Source of the DNA: Clostridia bacterium
GTDB lineage: Bacteria; Bacillota; Clostridia; Oscillospirales; Acutalibacteraceae
Length of the DNA stretch: 46,927 nt
Direction of reading: 5' to 3'
Assembly (NCBI GenBank): GCA_017555765.1
Contig: JAFZFT010000106.1
Span: 1 to 46,927, forward strand
Of the stretch, positions 15,701 to 24,292 are shown in pieces (the stretch's first letter is position 1; each line of letters starts with the position of its first letter). The notes below the pieces were generated by a model, which saw only the letters and a program-made list of their open reading frames with translations, was not told the origin of the DNA and made no database searches. The position numbers and the translations under genes are program-made.

Positions 15701-15766
15701 GTTTTTTCACCCGCTCGCGGTACACGAGTACAGCTTCGGGGTGAAGAAAACGCCTTCTGCATCTTA
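15701..15766 (-). repeat. Partial copy of the ~213-bp dispersed repeat
   Basis: Matches the core with TTTTTTCACCC, CTCGCGGTAC and CAGCTTCGGGGTGAAGAAAA, in the same orientation as the copy at 34410-34621, then diverges. It ends just upstream of the HD-domain gene. Confidence 0.7.
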
Positions 15767-15805
15767 ATGCAACAGCGCTTGCTCGCACAATTTAGGAGAA
15801 AAACT

Positions 15806-16393
15806 ATGAGTTATAACTTCTTTGCCATGCACGGCAGAATGAAATATATCAATCGCTGGGCGCTTATGAGAAATTCCATGAGTGAAAATCTCAGCGAGCA
15901 CAGCAGCGACGTTGCGGCTATCGCTCACGCTCTCTGCGTACTGGGTAATGTACGTCTCAAAAAGAGCTATAATGCTGAAAGAGCCGCTTTTCTCGGCCTT
16001 TATCACGATATGCCTGAAATTATCACAGGAGATATGCCCACACCCGTGAAGTATCACAGTGAGGAAATGAAAAAGGCTTACCTTGCCGTTGAGGATATGG
16101 CAAGCGAAAATCTTCTTTCTATGCTTCCTGAGGATATCAGAGCTTATTATGAAAGCGCTTTCTTTAAAAAGGAAGAGGATAAGGAGCTGTGGAAAATCGT
16201 TAAAGCCGCAGACAAGCTTTCCGCTCTTATTAAATGTATAGAGGAGCAGAAGGCGGGCAATACAGAGTTCTCAAAGGCTCTCGAAAGTACTGAAAAATCA
16301 ATCCGTGCTATGGAGCTTCCGGAAGCGGATATGTTCCTTGAGGAGTTTATTCCCGCATTCTATCTCAGTCTTGACGAGCAGAGCAGTCTTTAA
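15806..16393 (+). CDS. YfbR-like HD-domain 5'-deoxynucleotidase
   Basis: 195 aa from MSYNFF. It probably removes phosphate from deoxynucleoside monophosphates in the cytoplasm. The HD-family metal ligands are visible: ENLSEHSSDVA (first His), YHDMPEIITGDMPTPVKY (the HD pair and the YfbR-type TGD-PTPVK signature) and KAADKLSAL (last Asp). YfbR-specific WALMRN is near the N-terminus. The ATG at 15806 has AGGAG seven bases upstream; the longer frame from 15767 begins in repeat sequence. Confidence 0.9.
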   Translation: MSYNFFAMHGRMKYINRWALMRNSMSENLSEHSSDVAAIAHALCVLGNVRLKKSYNAERAAFLGLYHDMPEIITGDMPTPVKYHSEEMKKAYLAVEDMASENLLSMLPEDIRAYYESAFFKKEEDKELWKIVKAADKLSALIKCIEEQKAGNTEFSKALESTEKSIRAMELPEADMFLEEFIPAFYLSLDEQSSL

Positions 16394-16480
16394 ATGCAAA
16401 ATGCAGAATGCAGAATGCAGAATTGCGCCCGACAGGTCGATAACAGTGAAGCTTTACCCGCCCTGTGGGGTGATTGTGTT
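16394..16480 (+). repeat. Dispersed repeat with ATGCAGA reiterations, copy 1
   Basis: Starts right after the yfbR-like stop with repeats of ATGCAGA, then AATTGCGCCCG and a GTGAAGCTTTACCCGCC segment. A similar composite is at 43312-43375. No coding content. Confidence 0.65.
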
Positions 16481-16555
16481 CTGTGAGGCTATAGCGATTT
16501 GATAGATGCATAGGGCACGCTCTATGCGGTGTACCCTTGTGGGTCTGAATGATAC

Positions 16556-16581
16556 CGTAGGGACACGGCGTGCCGTGTCCG
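16556..16581. repeat. Dispersed palindromic repeat (GGACACGGC type)
   Basis: GGACACGGC/GCCGTGTCC palindrome preceded by CGTAG. One of four copies in the window. Confidence 0.7.
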
Positions 16582-16594
16582 TTGAAACAACAAA

Positions 16595-16638
16595 AAAATA
16601 CGGCGGAGGAAGTACAGTGCTTCTTCTGCCGTATTGTT
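16595..16638 (-). terminator. Terminator of the XRE regulator gene
   Basis: On the minus strand AATACGGC... pairs with ...GCCGTATT around a long imperfect stem and is followed by a run of T. Confidence 0.75.
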
Positions 16639-16639
16639 A

Positions 16640-16873
16640 TTATTTCCAATCCTTTAAATCAAACAAATCCTTCGGATGAACCTCAAGAACCTCGCAAAGC
16701 TTGAATACAAGGTCGAAAGAAACTCCCACATTGCCTAATTCTATAGCACTTATATGAGAACGGTCAACATCTGCATATTCCGCAAGCTCCATCTGTGACC
16801 ATCTTTTCTTTTTGCGATAATACACAACATTCAAGCCAAAACTCTCATAATACTTTTTGTATTCCTGTTTCAT
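16640..16873 (-). CDS. XRE-family transcriptional regulator, 77 aa
   Basis: Single helix-turn-helix domain of the Cro/C1 type covering most of the protein: LNVVYYRKKKRWSQMELAEY, then VDRSHISAIELGNVGVSFD, then LFKL-type helix and HPKDLF. There is no effector domain. It is divergent from the 130-aa unknown gene at 17002, and repeated CTTGTT motifs lie between them over its own likely -35 region, so autoregulation and control of the neighbour are plausible. Confidence 0.9.
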   Translation of the reverse strand: MKQEYKKYYESFGLNVVYYRKKKRWSQMELAEYADVDRSHISAIELGNVGVSFDLVFKLCEVLEVHPKDLFDLKDWK

Positions 16874-16910
16874 AAATTCACCTCATAATAAGTATAGAAC
16901 AGGAAAACAT

Positions 16911-16933
16911 CTTGTTAAACCTTGTTGAACAAG
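16911..16933. promoter_or_regulatory. Putative operator of the XRE regulator
   Basis: CTTGTTAAAC is followed directly by CTTGTTGAAC and AAG. The two CTTGTT units are exactly 10 bp apart, and the second forms a perfect inverted repeat CTTGTT-G-AACAAG. On the minus strand this covers a TTAACA box 16 bases from TATACT, the likely promoter of the regulator. Confidence 0.5.
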
Positions 16934-16943
16934 CGATATGTTG

Positions 16944-16972
16944 TTGACACACATCAATTTATATGTTACAGT
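16944..16972 (+). promoter_or_regulatory. Promoter of the 130-aa gene
   Basis: TTGACA (16944-16949), 17 bases, TACAGT (16967-16972). Confidence 0.65.
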
Positions 16973-17001
16973 GTCAAAAAGCAATTAAAGGAGAATAGGT
17001 T

Positions 17002-17394
17002 GTGAAGAAGATAAAAGCGGACAAAGTTGACTTCGAGGCGTTAATGGCGTATTGCTTGGTGCAGAGAGGCAACGGTAAAATGAGATATATGTTTGAGTTG
17101 TCACTCCCCATCGAAAACTCGATCGAATTCTTTTCATGGATAAAAACAATAGAAGAAGCGGGTTTAGAGTTTTCAATGTGGTCGATTGAAAGGTACGAAA
17201 ACCACACACTTTTTTACGGCTTCTCCGATTTTTGTATAAAAGAGTTCGGCGGCTTGAAGGTTTTTTATTTTTGCTTTGAAAATGAAGAGGTTTTATATAA
17301 TAATTTCTGCCGCTGGAATGAAGAAAGCAGTGCTTGTATCGTTTCTGACAGTATAGTGAAATGTATTGAAGATGTATACAGAATTACAGAATAA
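17002..17394 (+). CDS. Hypothetical protein, 130 aa
   Basis: Starts with GTG at 17002, eight bases after AAAGGAG. The protein is soluble, rich in aromatic residues and Glu, with no signal peptide, membrane helix or motif I recognise. The sequence WIKTIEEAGLEFSMWSIERYENHTLFYGF suggests a small alpha/beta fold. It is divergent from the XRE regulator and shares a presumed operator with it; lower GC than neighbours suggests an accessory gene. Confidence 0.75.
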   Translation: MKKIKADKVDFEALMAYCLVQRGNGKMRYMFELSLPIENSIEFFSWIKTIEEAGLEFSMWSIERYENHTLFYGFSDFCIKEFGGLKVFYFCFENEEVLYNNFCRWNEESSACIVSDSIVKCIEDVYRITE

Positions 17395-17420
17395 AATCCG
17401 GATAAAAAGAGTACAATGCA

Positions 17421-17458
17421 AAAGCCATCGGATTCCTTTTAGGTACTCCGATGGCTTT
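17421..17458. terminator. Bidirectional terminator between the 130-aa gene and secA
   Basis: Perfect stem AAAGCCATCGGA with TCCGATGGCTTT. The T-rich flanks are weak (TTTAAG on plus; TTTTGC on minus). Confidence 0.75.
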
Positions 17459-17505
17459 AAGTTTACATTTACGTTTGCGTCAGCAAACATTTCACGTCCC
17501 GAAGG

Positions 17506-20256
17506 TCAGTTCTTCTGACCCGGTTTGCCGCAGCACTTCTTATATTTCTTACCGCTTCCGCAGGGGCAGGGATCGTTTACGCCGACCTTTGTTTTGTCGT
17601 TGCGGACTGTTCTGCCCTTTTCACTGCCGTCACCTGAGCCGCTTGTGGAGGTTACCTTTGCAACCTGCTCACGCTTGACCTCTTCGTCGGTCTTGAAGTG
17701 TGCCGCAAGCACTGCCTTGACTGTATCGTCACGGATTGAGCTTGTCATTTCCTCGAACATATCGTAGCTGAGCTCACGGAAAGCAACAACGGGATCCTTC
17801 TGGCCGTAAGCAAGAAGACCTACACTGCGCTTGAGCTCGTCCATAGCGTCGATGTAATCCATCCACTTGAGGTCAACGTTACGAAGGAGCATTGCTCTTT
17901 CAATTTCACGCATAGCCTCTGCGGAATACTTTTCTTCTCTTTCCTCGTGAAGAGCGTGAGCTCTTTCTGTGAGCATATCGTAGATTTCGTCTGAGGACAT
18001 CTTCTTGTCATCCTTGAAGTCGTCTTCGTTGGTAATCCAGCCGAGGTACTTCTCTCGGAGTGAGCCGAGATGCCATTCGTCGTAGGGGATATTTGAGGGG
18101 CAGAAGAATTCAACGGTATCTCCGATTGAATCGTCAATCATCTTTGTGATGATGGGCTTGATATCCTCGCCCTTGAGTACCTTGTCACGCTGACCGTAGA
18201 TAATTTCTCTCTGACGGTTCATAACGTCGTCGAAGGCAAGAACGTTTCTTCTTACTGCGAAGTTGTTGCCTTCAATCTTTCTCTGTGCGGATTCAACCTG
18301 CTTGGTAATCATGCCGACCTCAATGGGAGTATCCTTGTCCACGGGCATGCTTTCCATAATAGCGTACATTCTGTCGCCGCCGAAGAGACGGAGAAGGTCA
18401 TCCTGCATTGAAAGGTAGAAGCGGCTTTCACCGGGGTCACCCTGACGGCCTGAACGACCGCGGAGCTGATTGTCTATTCGTCTTGAGTCGTGACGCTCTG
18501 TACCGATGATGAAAAGACCGCCCGCCTTACGTACCTGCTCGGCTTCGTCGGCAATTTCAGCCTTGTATTTTGCTTCAAGCTCCTTGAACTTTGCTCTTGC
18601 CTCAAGGATGTCCTCGTTATCTGTTTCACCGAAGGCGGTTGCTTCTGCGATGAGCTCCTCGGTGTATTCGAGTCTTCTCATTTCACTCTTTGCGAGGAAT
18701 TCTGCGTTACCGCCGAGCATAATGTCAGTACCACGGCCCGCCATATTGGTGGCGATGGTAACTGCTCCGAGCTTACCTGCCTGAGCAACGATTTCTGCTT
18801 CCTTTTCGTGATGCTTTGCATTAAGTACGTTGTGCTTGATGCCTCTCTTTTTAAGAGCGGCTGAAAGCTTTTCACTCTTTTCGATTGAGATAGTACCAAC
18901 GAGTACGGGCTGACCCTTTTCGTGGCACTTGAGAATCTGCTCGATGATAGCGTTGAATTTGAACTGCTCTGTCTGATAGATAACATCGTTGTTGTCAACT
19001 CTTGCCTGAGGCTTGTTGGTGGGTACCTCAACAGCATCAAGAGAATAGATTTCTCTGAATTCGTTGACCTCGGTCATTGCTGTACCTGTCATACCTGAGA
19101 GCTTTTTGTAAAGACGGAAGTAGTTCTGGAAGGTGATGGTTGCGAGAGTCTTGTTTTCTCTTGCAATCTTAACGTTTTCCTTTGCTTCGATAGCCTGATG
19201 AAGACCGTCGTTGTAGCGACGACCGATCATAATACGGCCTGTGAATTCGTCAACGATAAGTACCTCGCCGTCTTTTACAACGTAGTCGATGTCTCTTGTC
19301 ATAATGCCGTGAGCACGGATTGCAATATTGATGTGATGTGAGAGAGTAAGGTTATCGGGGTCGGAAAGGTTTTCAACGTTGAAGAATTTTTCGGCCTTTA
19401 CAATACCGCTCTTTGTGAGAGTAGCTGTTCTTGCTTTTTCGTCAACGATGAAATCTGCACCTGTTTCCTTTGCGAGCTCTTCAAGGTCTGCCTTTGAGTC
19501 GGTTTCTGCAATCTTGTAGCATTTGAGTCCCTTTACAAAGGTGTTTGCGATTGAGTAAAGCTCTGATGAGCGTCCGCCCATACCTGAAATGATAAGGGGA
19601 GTTCTTGCTTCGTCGATAAGGATTGAGTCAACCTCGTCGACAACGGCAAAGTTGTGACCTCTCTGTACCTTCTGGTGCATATACTGTACCATATTGTCAC
19701 GAAGGTAGTCGAAGCCCATTTCGTTATTTGTACCGTAGGTAATGTCTGCAGCGTAAGCCTTGCGGCGCTCTTCGGTTTCGAGACCGTTTACGATAAGTCC
19801 GACGGTGAGACCGAGGAAGCGGTATACCTTACCCATCCATTCACTGTCTCGACGTGCAAGGTAGTCGTTGACGGTAACGATGTGTACACCTTCGCCGGTA
19901 AGTGCATTAAGATAAGCGGGGAGGGTAGCAACGAGAGTTTTACCTTCACCTGTTTTCATTTCTGCGATTCTTCCCTGATGAAGTACGGTACCGCCCATAA
20001 TCTGAACGGGGAAGTGCTTCATACCGAGTACACGCCAGGAAGCCTCACGGCAGACTGCAAAAGCTTCAGGGAGAAGGCTGTCGAGGGTTTCACCCTTTGC
20101 GAGTCTTTCTTTGAATTCGGCAGTTTTTCCCTTGAGCTCTTCGTCGGTAAGCTTTGAGAAAGCTTCTTCATAGGAAAGAACTTTATCAACTGTAGGTCTT
20201 ATTCTTTTAATTTCCTTCGATGAGTAGTCACCGAAAAGCTTGGATAAGAAGCCCAT
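17506..20256 (-). CDS. secA: Preprotein translocase ATPase SecA
   Basis: 916 aa. It drives post-translational secretion through SecYEG by ATP hydrolysis. Walker A (MKTGEGKT) is near residue 105, the DEAD-like [16 protein letters not shown] near 210, the second nucleotide-binding part has [13 protein letters not shown] and [13 protein letters not shown], and the C-terminus carries the zinc motif [13 protein letters not shown]. Complete and of normal length. An AGGTGATAT-type ribosome binding site precedes the ATG. Single-gene unit. Confidence 0.98.
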   Translation of the reverse strand: MGFLSKLFGDYSSKEIKRIRPTVDKVLSYEEAFSKLTDEELKGKTAEFKERLAKGETLDSLLPEAFAVCREASWRVLGMKHFPVQIMGGTVLHQGRIAEMKTGEGKTLVATLPAYLNALTGEGVHIVTVNDYLARRDSEWMGKVYRFLGLTVGLIVNGLETEERRKAYAADITYGTNNEMGFDYLRDNMVQYMHQKVQRGHNFAVVDEVDSILIDEARTPLIISGMGGRSSELYSIANTFVKGLKCYKIAETDSKADLEELAKETGADFIVDEKARTATLTKSGIVKAEKFFNVENLSDPDNLTLSHHINIAIRAHGIMTRDIDYVVKDGEVLIVDEFTGRIMIGRRYNDGLHQAIEAKENVKIARENKTLATITFQNYFRLYKKLSGMTGTAMTEVNEFREIYSLDAVEVPTNKPQARVDNNDVIYQTEQFKFNAIIEQILKCHEKGQPVLVGTISIEKSEKLSAALKKRGIKHNVLNAKHHEKEAEIVAQAGKLGAVTIATNMAGRGTDIMLGGNAEFLAKSEMRRLEYTEELIAEATAFGETDNEDILEARAKFKELEAKYKAEIADEAEQVRKAGGLFIIGTERHDSRRIDNQLRGRSGRQGDPGESRFYLSMQDDLLRLFGGDRMYAIMESMPVDKDTPIEVGMITKQVESAQRKIEGNNFAVRRNVLAFDDVMNRQREIIYGQRDKVLKGEDIKPIITKMIDDSIGDTVEFFCPSNIPYDEWHLGSLREKYLGWITNEDDFKDDKKMSSDEIYDMLTERAHALHEEREEKYSAEAMREIERAMLLRNVDLKWMDYIDAMDELKRSVGLLAYGQKDPVVAFRELSYDMFEEMTSSIRDDTVKAVLAAHFKTDEEVKREQVAKVTSTSGSGDGSEKGRTVRNDKTKVGVNDPCPCGSGKKYKKCCGKPGQKN

Positions 20257-20310
20257 TTATATCACCTCATTAAAGTATTTATACTTGCTTCAATATAGTA
20301 TAACCGCTTA

Positions 20311-20339
20311 ATTATATCACAAAAATAATATTGTTTCAA
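20311..20339 (-). promoter_or_regulatory. secA promoter
   Basis: On the minus strand TTGAAA (20334-20339), 17 bases, TATAAT (20311-20316). Confidence 0.7.
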
Positions 20340-20388
20340 CTGTTTATTATAATTTGTAGGGCTCTGTACTGTTAAAACGGCGGGGGAC

Positions 20389-20417
20389 TTGCTTTTTTGA
20401 AAGGATATCTGTATAAT
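20389..20417 (+). promoter_or_regulatory. Promoter of the 612-aa membrane protein gene
   Basis: TTGCTT (20389-20394), 17 bases, TATAAT (20412-20417). The box lies inside the longer frame that begins at 20397, which argues for the later start at 20451. Confidence 0.65.
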
Positions 20418-20450
20418 GTAGAGAATACACAAACAAAAGGAGATGAAGAG

Positions 20451-22289
20451 ATGGAACCTATTAAAGTAGATTTCACCGGAAAGGACGGAAACGGTAAGGG
20501 TAGCGGTAAGGATGCATACCTCACTCCGAAGAATTCCGCCAAAAAGCTTATCATAAGTATAGTCGGCACTCTTATCGGTGCGTTTGCGGCATATTATTTT
20601 ATGCTTCCCCCGCTTAATTTCAAGAGCGTTGACACCTATATCTATTTCGGTATAGTTGCATTTATTTTCGTTGCACTCACATTCGTAACTTCAAGTGCAT
20701 TCACAAGACCAGAGTATGTACCCTTCGTAAAGAAGAGATCAATCGTGCCTATGATTTTCGTAGGTATACTCGTTGCAGTTGTTGTTATCGGCGGTATTAT
20801 ATCCTCTGCTTTCTTCAGAGCAAAGAGCTACAGCAGAATTATTACAGTTGACGATTCAAAGACCTTCGTTGACGATATCAGCGAGGTTGACTTCTCAAGC
20901 GTACCCGTGCTTGATACTGATGCCGCAACAGTGCTTGCGAACCGTACTCTCGGTGACCTTGCGGAAATCGGCAAGGTTTCACAGTTTGAGCTTTCAACAG
21001 AGTTTACACAGATTAACTACAAGAATAATCCCGTTAAGGTTACAACTCTTGCTTACGGCGACGTGTTCAAGTGGCTCAAGAATACAGGTACAGGCCTTCC
21101 CGGCTATGTTGTTGTAAACATGGTTACACAGAAGGCTGAGCTTGTTACTCTTCCCGAGGGTGAGTATATCAGATATTCTCCCAACGAGCATTTCAGCAAG
21201 TACCTTATGCGTCACGTGCGCTTCAGCTACCCCACCTACATTTTTGATCAGCCCCGTTTCGAAATCGACGAAAGCGGCAGACCCTTCTGGCTTTGTCCCG
21301 TGCTCGATAAGACTATCGGTCTCTTCGGCGGTACCGACGTAAAGGGTGTTGTTATTGTTGACGCTATCACCGGTGATATGGTTGAATACAGTGTTGATGA
21401 GGTAAGAGAAAGCAAGGAGCTTCAGTGGATTGACGGTATTTACTCCGATGACCTTCTTGTTGAGCAGTTTGACTACTACGGTAAGTATCAGAACGGCTTT
21501 ATCAACTCAATTATCGGTCAGAGCGGTGTTAAGCTTACAACCGAGGGTACAAACTACATCGCTAAGGATGACGACGTTTTCACCTATACAGGCGTTACAT
21601 CTGCCGGTAATGACCAGGCTATCATCGGCTTCGTACTCATCAATATGAGAACAAAGGAAGCTAACTTCTACAGCATCTCAGGTGCTAAGGAAATGTCCGC
21701 TATGTCATCTGCTCAGGGTGACGTTCAGGACTATGCTTACAAGGCAACCTTCCCCATTCTCCTTAACGTAAGCGGTCAGCCCACCTACTTTATGTCACTT
21801 AAGGATGCTGATAACCTCGTTAAGCGTTACGCTATGGTTAATGTGCAGAATTATCAGGTAGCTGTTACAGGTGCCACCATTGCAGAGTGTACCCGTATTT
21901 ATGCTGAAAAGCTTGAGCAGAACAACATCAAGGTTGATGTTGACCTTGATCAGCTTGAAAATATCGGTAATGAAAACCAGAATAATGAAGCAGAAATCTT
22001 CACAGTATCCGGTGAGGTGACAGATATCCGTACTGCAGTTATAGACGGTAACAGTGTATACTTCATCGAGCTTGACGGCAGCGGAATCTACTACTCAATC
22101 AAGGCTTCACAGCAGGAGATGGTAGTAATCCTCAATGAGGGCGACACAATCACTGTTTCTTATAAGGAGGCAGAGGGAGAAATTATTTCAGCATCTTCAA
22201 TCGAAGAGGCTGCAGAAACTCCCGATGAGCCTGCAACAGAGGAAAATACCGAAGAAGCAGAAAACGAAGATGCTGAAGTAACAGAATAA
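20451..22289 (+). CDS. Large membrane-anchored protein of unknown function, 612 aa
   Basis: From MEPIKVDFTG (AAAGGAGATG upstream). Three helices (about 33-52, 62-82 and 99-120) are followed by a roughly 400-residue extracytoplasmic part. A beta-rich module at about 525-585 (FTVSGEVTDIR... through VILNEGDTITVSY) looks like an OB-fold of the extracytoplasmic type. The last 25 residues are strongly acidic. Repeated VVVD/VVNM plus TGDMVEYSV segments resemble tandem PepSY-like beta units, but this is a weak resemblance. No catalytic motif is seen. Single-gene unit with promoter and terminator. Confidence 0.75.
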   Translation: MEPIKVDFTGKDGNGKGSGKDAYLTPKNSAKKLIISIVGTLIGAFAAYYFMLPPLNFKSVDTYIYFGIVAFIFVALTFVTSSAFTRPEYVPFVKKRSIVPMIFVGILVAVVVIGGIISSAFFRAKSYSRIITVDDSKTFVDDISEVDFSSVPVLDTDAATVLANRTLGDLAEIGKVSQFELSTEFTQINYKNNPVKVTTLAYGDVFKWLKNTGTGLPGYVVVNMVTQKAELVTLPEGEYIRYSPNEHFSKYLMRHVRFSYPTYIFDQPRFEIDESGRPFWLCPVLDKTIGLFGGTDVKGVVIVDAITGDMVEYSVDEVRESKELQWIDGIYSDDLLVEQFDYYGKYQNGFINSIIGQSGVKLTTEGTNYIAKDDDVFTYTGVTSAGNDQAIIGFVLINMRTKEANFYSISGAKEMSAMSSAQGDVQDYAYKATFPILLNVSGQPTYFMSLKDADNLVKRYAMVNVQNYQVAVTGATIAECTRIYAEKLEQNNIKVDVDLDQLENIGNENQNNEAEIFTVSGEVTDIRTAVIDGNSVYFIELDGSGIYYSIKASQQEMVVILNEGDTITVSYKEAEGEIISASSIEEAAETPDEPATEENTEEAENEDAEVTE

Positions 22290-22296
22290 AGTACGG

Positions 22297-22330
22297 AAAG
22301 AGAGAGTCGGCTGATTCTCTCTTTTTTTTA
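22297..22330 (+). terminator. Terminator of the 612-aa gene
   Basis: Stem AGAGAGA with TCTCTCT followed by a run of T. Confidence 0.8.
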
Positions 22331-22348
22331 CAAAATTTTCCTTAGGTG

Positions 22349-22377
22349 TTGCCAAAATGCAAAAATTGGTGTATAGT
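22349..22377 (+). promoter_or_regulatory. Promoter of the 278-aa gene
   Basis: TTGCCA (22349-22354), 17 bases, TATAGT (22372-22377). Confidence 0.6.
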
Positions 22378-22419
22378 GTTAGAAATAATAATTTTTTATC
22401 GTATTTAAGAGGTGTTATT

Positions 22420-23256
22420 ATGAATCTCAAAGACTTTTTTGATGAATCCTCAGCGAAGGTTTTCAAGCCTGTTGCATTTTTCCTTGCACTTGTGATTGTC
22501 TTCACTTCAGGTACTCTTATCGGTTTTATGACAAATCTCGAGGTTACCGTTAACGGCGGTACAGGAAGCGCATCAGTTGTAGCTCCCGGAGCAAGTTCGA
22601 CTCCTCAGACATCAACACCGACAACTCCTCCTGTGGAAAACAACACAGATATGACACCGGCTGAGATTATTGAGCTTTTCAACGAAAGCGCAAATAAGGT
22701 GAAGACCGATGCTGTAAAGGTTACAAAGAATTACGAATACCGTAAGTATAATGAGGAAAAATCCGTATTACCCGGTGCTCTCAAGGGCATGGCTGACTCA
22801 GCTATGGGTGTTGCCTTCAAGGATGATACCGATCCTATCGTTTACGCAACCAAGAAAGAAATCATTGCTAACTATCAGGTGCCCGGTGAAACCTGGTCAA
22901 GCTGTCTTACAGAGGCTGAGGTGGAGCAGGTAGCCTGCGATGATAAGGGCAATGAGTACGAAATCTATATCAAGCTCAAGCCGTCCTTAAGCCCCGCAAA
23001 TGCAGAGGGTGTTGCAAAGGCATTCGACACAATTACCGCTGCTGAGGTAAAGGAAAACGCTCCCTCAATACTCAAGGATTTCGAAACAGAATACTATGAC
23101 TGTGAAATCAGATGTAAGATTGACAAGGAATCAGGCAGAATGACCTGGTCAAACTACACTTCACCTGTTATTATGAAGGCTGACGTTGAAATGTTCGGTA
23201 CTCTTGCCGCTGAGGTTGCAATGAGCTTCGAAAAGGACTACACAATCGAATATTGA
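22420..23256 (+). CDS. Membrane-anchored exported protein of unknown function, 278 aa
   Basis: From MNLKDFFDESS (AAGAGGTG upstream); the longer frame from 22357 overlaps the promoter. One helix at about 17-38, then a Thr/Pro/Ser-rich linker (about 50-75), then a soluble domain with alternating Lys/Glu helices and beta strands. The C-terminal half has paired sheet-like segments (VKENAPSILKDFETEYYDCE, then MTWSNYTSPVIMKADVEM), reminiscent of a lipoprotein-like binding domain. No lipobox is present. Function unknown. Confidence 0.75.
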   Translation: MNLKDFFDESSAKVFKPVAFFLALVIVFTSGTLIGFMTNLEVTVNGGTGSASVVAPGASSTPQTSTPTTPPVENNTDMTPAEIIELFNESANKVKTDAVKVTKNYEYRKYNEEKSVLPGALKGMADSAMGVAFKDDTDPIVYATKKEIIANYQVPGETWSSCLTEAEVEQVACDDKGNEYEIYIKLKPSLSPANAEGVAKAFDTITAAEVKENAPSILKDFETEYYDCEIRCKIDKESGRMTWSNYTSPVIMKADVEMFGTLAAEVAMSFEKDYTIEY

Positions 23257-23263
23257 TTCTGAA

Positions 23264-23296
23264 AAAAGGCGCTTCTTCATTGAAGCGTCTTTCTTT
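23264..23296 (+). terminator. Weak terminator after the 278-aa gene
   Basis: Stem GCGCTTC with GAAGCGTC, then CTTTCTTTG. Confidence 0.55.
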
Positions 23297-23418
23297 GTTT
23301 TTTCGCCGTTTTTTCAGTACTTTTCACCCTTGGGACGGGTGCTCCTGAACAAGGGTGGTTACTATACATTAAAAAGGAAAAAGTTTCTTGAATATTTTGT
23401 TATAAATTTACAGAAGCA

Positions 23419-23447
23419 TTGACATAGGGTGTGAGATTTGGTAAAAT
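23419..23447 (+). promoter_or_regulatory. Promoter of the SCP2-aminotransferase-transketolase operon
   Basis: TTGACA (23419-23424), 17 bases, TAAAAT (23442-23447). The ~70-nt leader can form a GTGAG/CTCAC hairpin just before the ribosome binding site. Confidence 0.75.
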
Positions 23448-23518
23448 AAAGGAGCATGTAATATGTAATTGCCGCCCTTTTGGGTGAGCGGTTACTCACA
23501 AAAAGGAGGAAATTTCTT

Positions 23519-24280
23519 ATGATGACAGATGCAAGAACCCTGGCGTATATCAATATGTATGCTGTACTGGGTGCAATCGAAAATCTCTGCGAGCTTGATA
23601 AAGAGGCAAGTGACCTCGTTAAGACAAAGAAGCCTGTTGCTATCGGTCTTGATGTTACAAACGGTCCCAGCGCAACTCTTATCTTCAAGAACGGCAGATG
23701 CAGAATGGAACAGGGCATCAAGAACTGTGATGTACTTCTTCCCTTCTCAACACCCGAAAAATTCAACGCAATGGTTGACGGAAGCGGCTCAGCTCTCCCC
23801 ATGAAGGGCTTCACAAAGATCGGCTTCCTTCTCGGCAAGTTCATTCCTCTCACAGATAAGCTCTCAAAGTATCTCAGAGCTACAGAGGAAGACCTCAAGG
23901 ATGAAAAGTTCTTTGAAATCAGCACAAAGCTTATGTTCTATGTTATCACTGTTGCTCTTTCACAGATCGGTAACAACGACGAAATCGGTAAGTTCAGTGC
24001 TTCTCTTATTCCCGACGGTATCATCGACGTTTCAATCAAGGACTGCGTAAGTGCAACAATCCGCGTTAAGAACGGTCATATGGTAACCATCAAGCAGAAG
24101 CCCGAAGCATTCCGTTCACAGATGCAGTTCTGCGACATTCACGTTGCAAGAGATCTCTTTGACGGCAAGATCAATGCTATTGCTTCAATCGGTGAAGGTC
24201 TTGTAGAAATGCACGGTCTTATCAATATGATCGATAACGTAAACAGAATTCTTGACAGAGTTGCACTCTATCTTGCATAA
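23519..24280 (+). CDS. Tandem SCP2-like (sterol-carrier-type) protein A
   Basis: 253 aa from MMTDARTL (AAAAAGGAGG upstream). Two copies of an SCP2-like pattern can be seen. First half: strands IGLDVTNGPSATLIFKNGRC, then CDVLLPFSTPEKFNAMVDG and a helix KIGFLLGKFIPL. Second half: VSATIRVKNGHMVTIKQ, then CDIHVARDLFDGKINAIASIG and a C-terminal helix. SCP2 folds bind lipids or other hydrophobic ligands in a tunnel. There is no signal peptide, so it is cytoplasmic. First gene of the five-gene operon; a paralogue is the last gene. The domain call is from pattern, not a profile search. Confidence 0.7.
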   Translation: MMTDARTLAYINMYAVLGAIENLCELDKEASDLVKTKKPVAIGLDVTNGPSATLIFKNGRCRMEQGIKNCDVLLPFSTPEKFNAMVDGSGSALPMKGFTKIGFLLGKFIPLTDKLSKYLRATEEDLKDEKFFEISTKLMFYVITVALSQIGNNDEIGKFSASLIPDGIIDVSIKDCVSATIRVKNGHMVTIKQKPEAFRSQMQFCDIHVARDLFDGKINAIASIGEGLVEMHGLINMIDNVNRILDRVALYLA

Positions 24281-24292
24281 GGAGGTATTATC

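Noticed and set aside
16394..16433. Possible CRISPR array from repeated ATGCAGA units
   Set aside because: The units are only 7-8 bases, without spacers and without cas genes; they belong to a dispersed intergenic repeat.
19654..20157. 167-codon plus-strand frame opposite secA
   Set aside because: Shadow frame within an intact secA.
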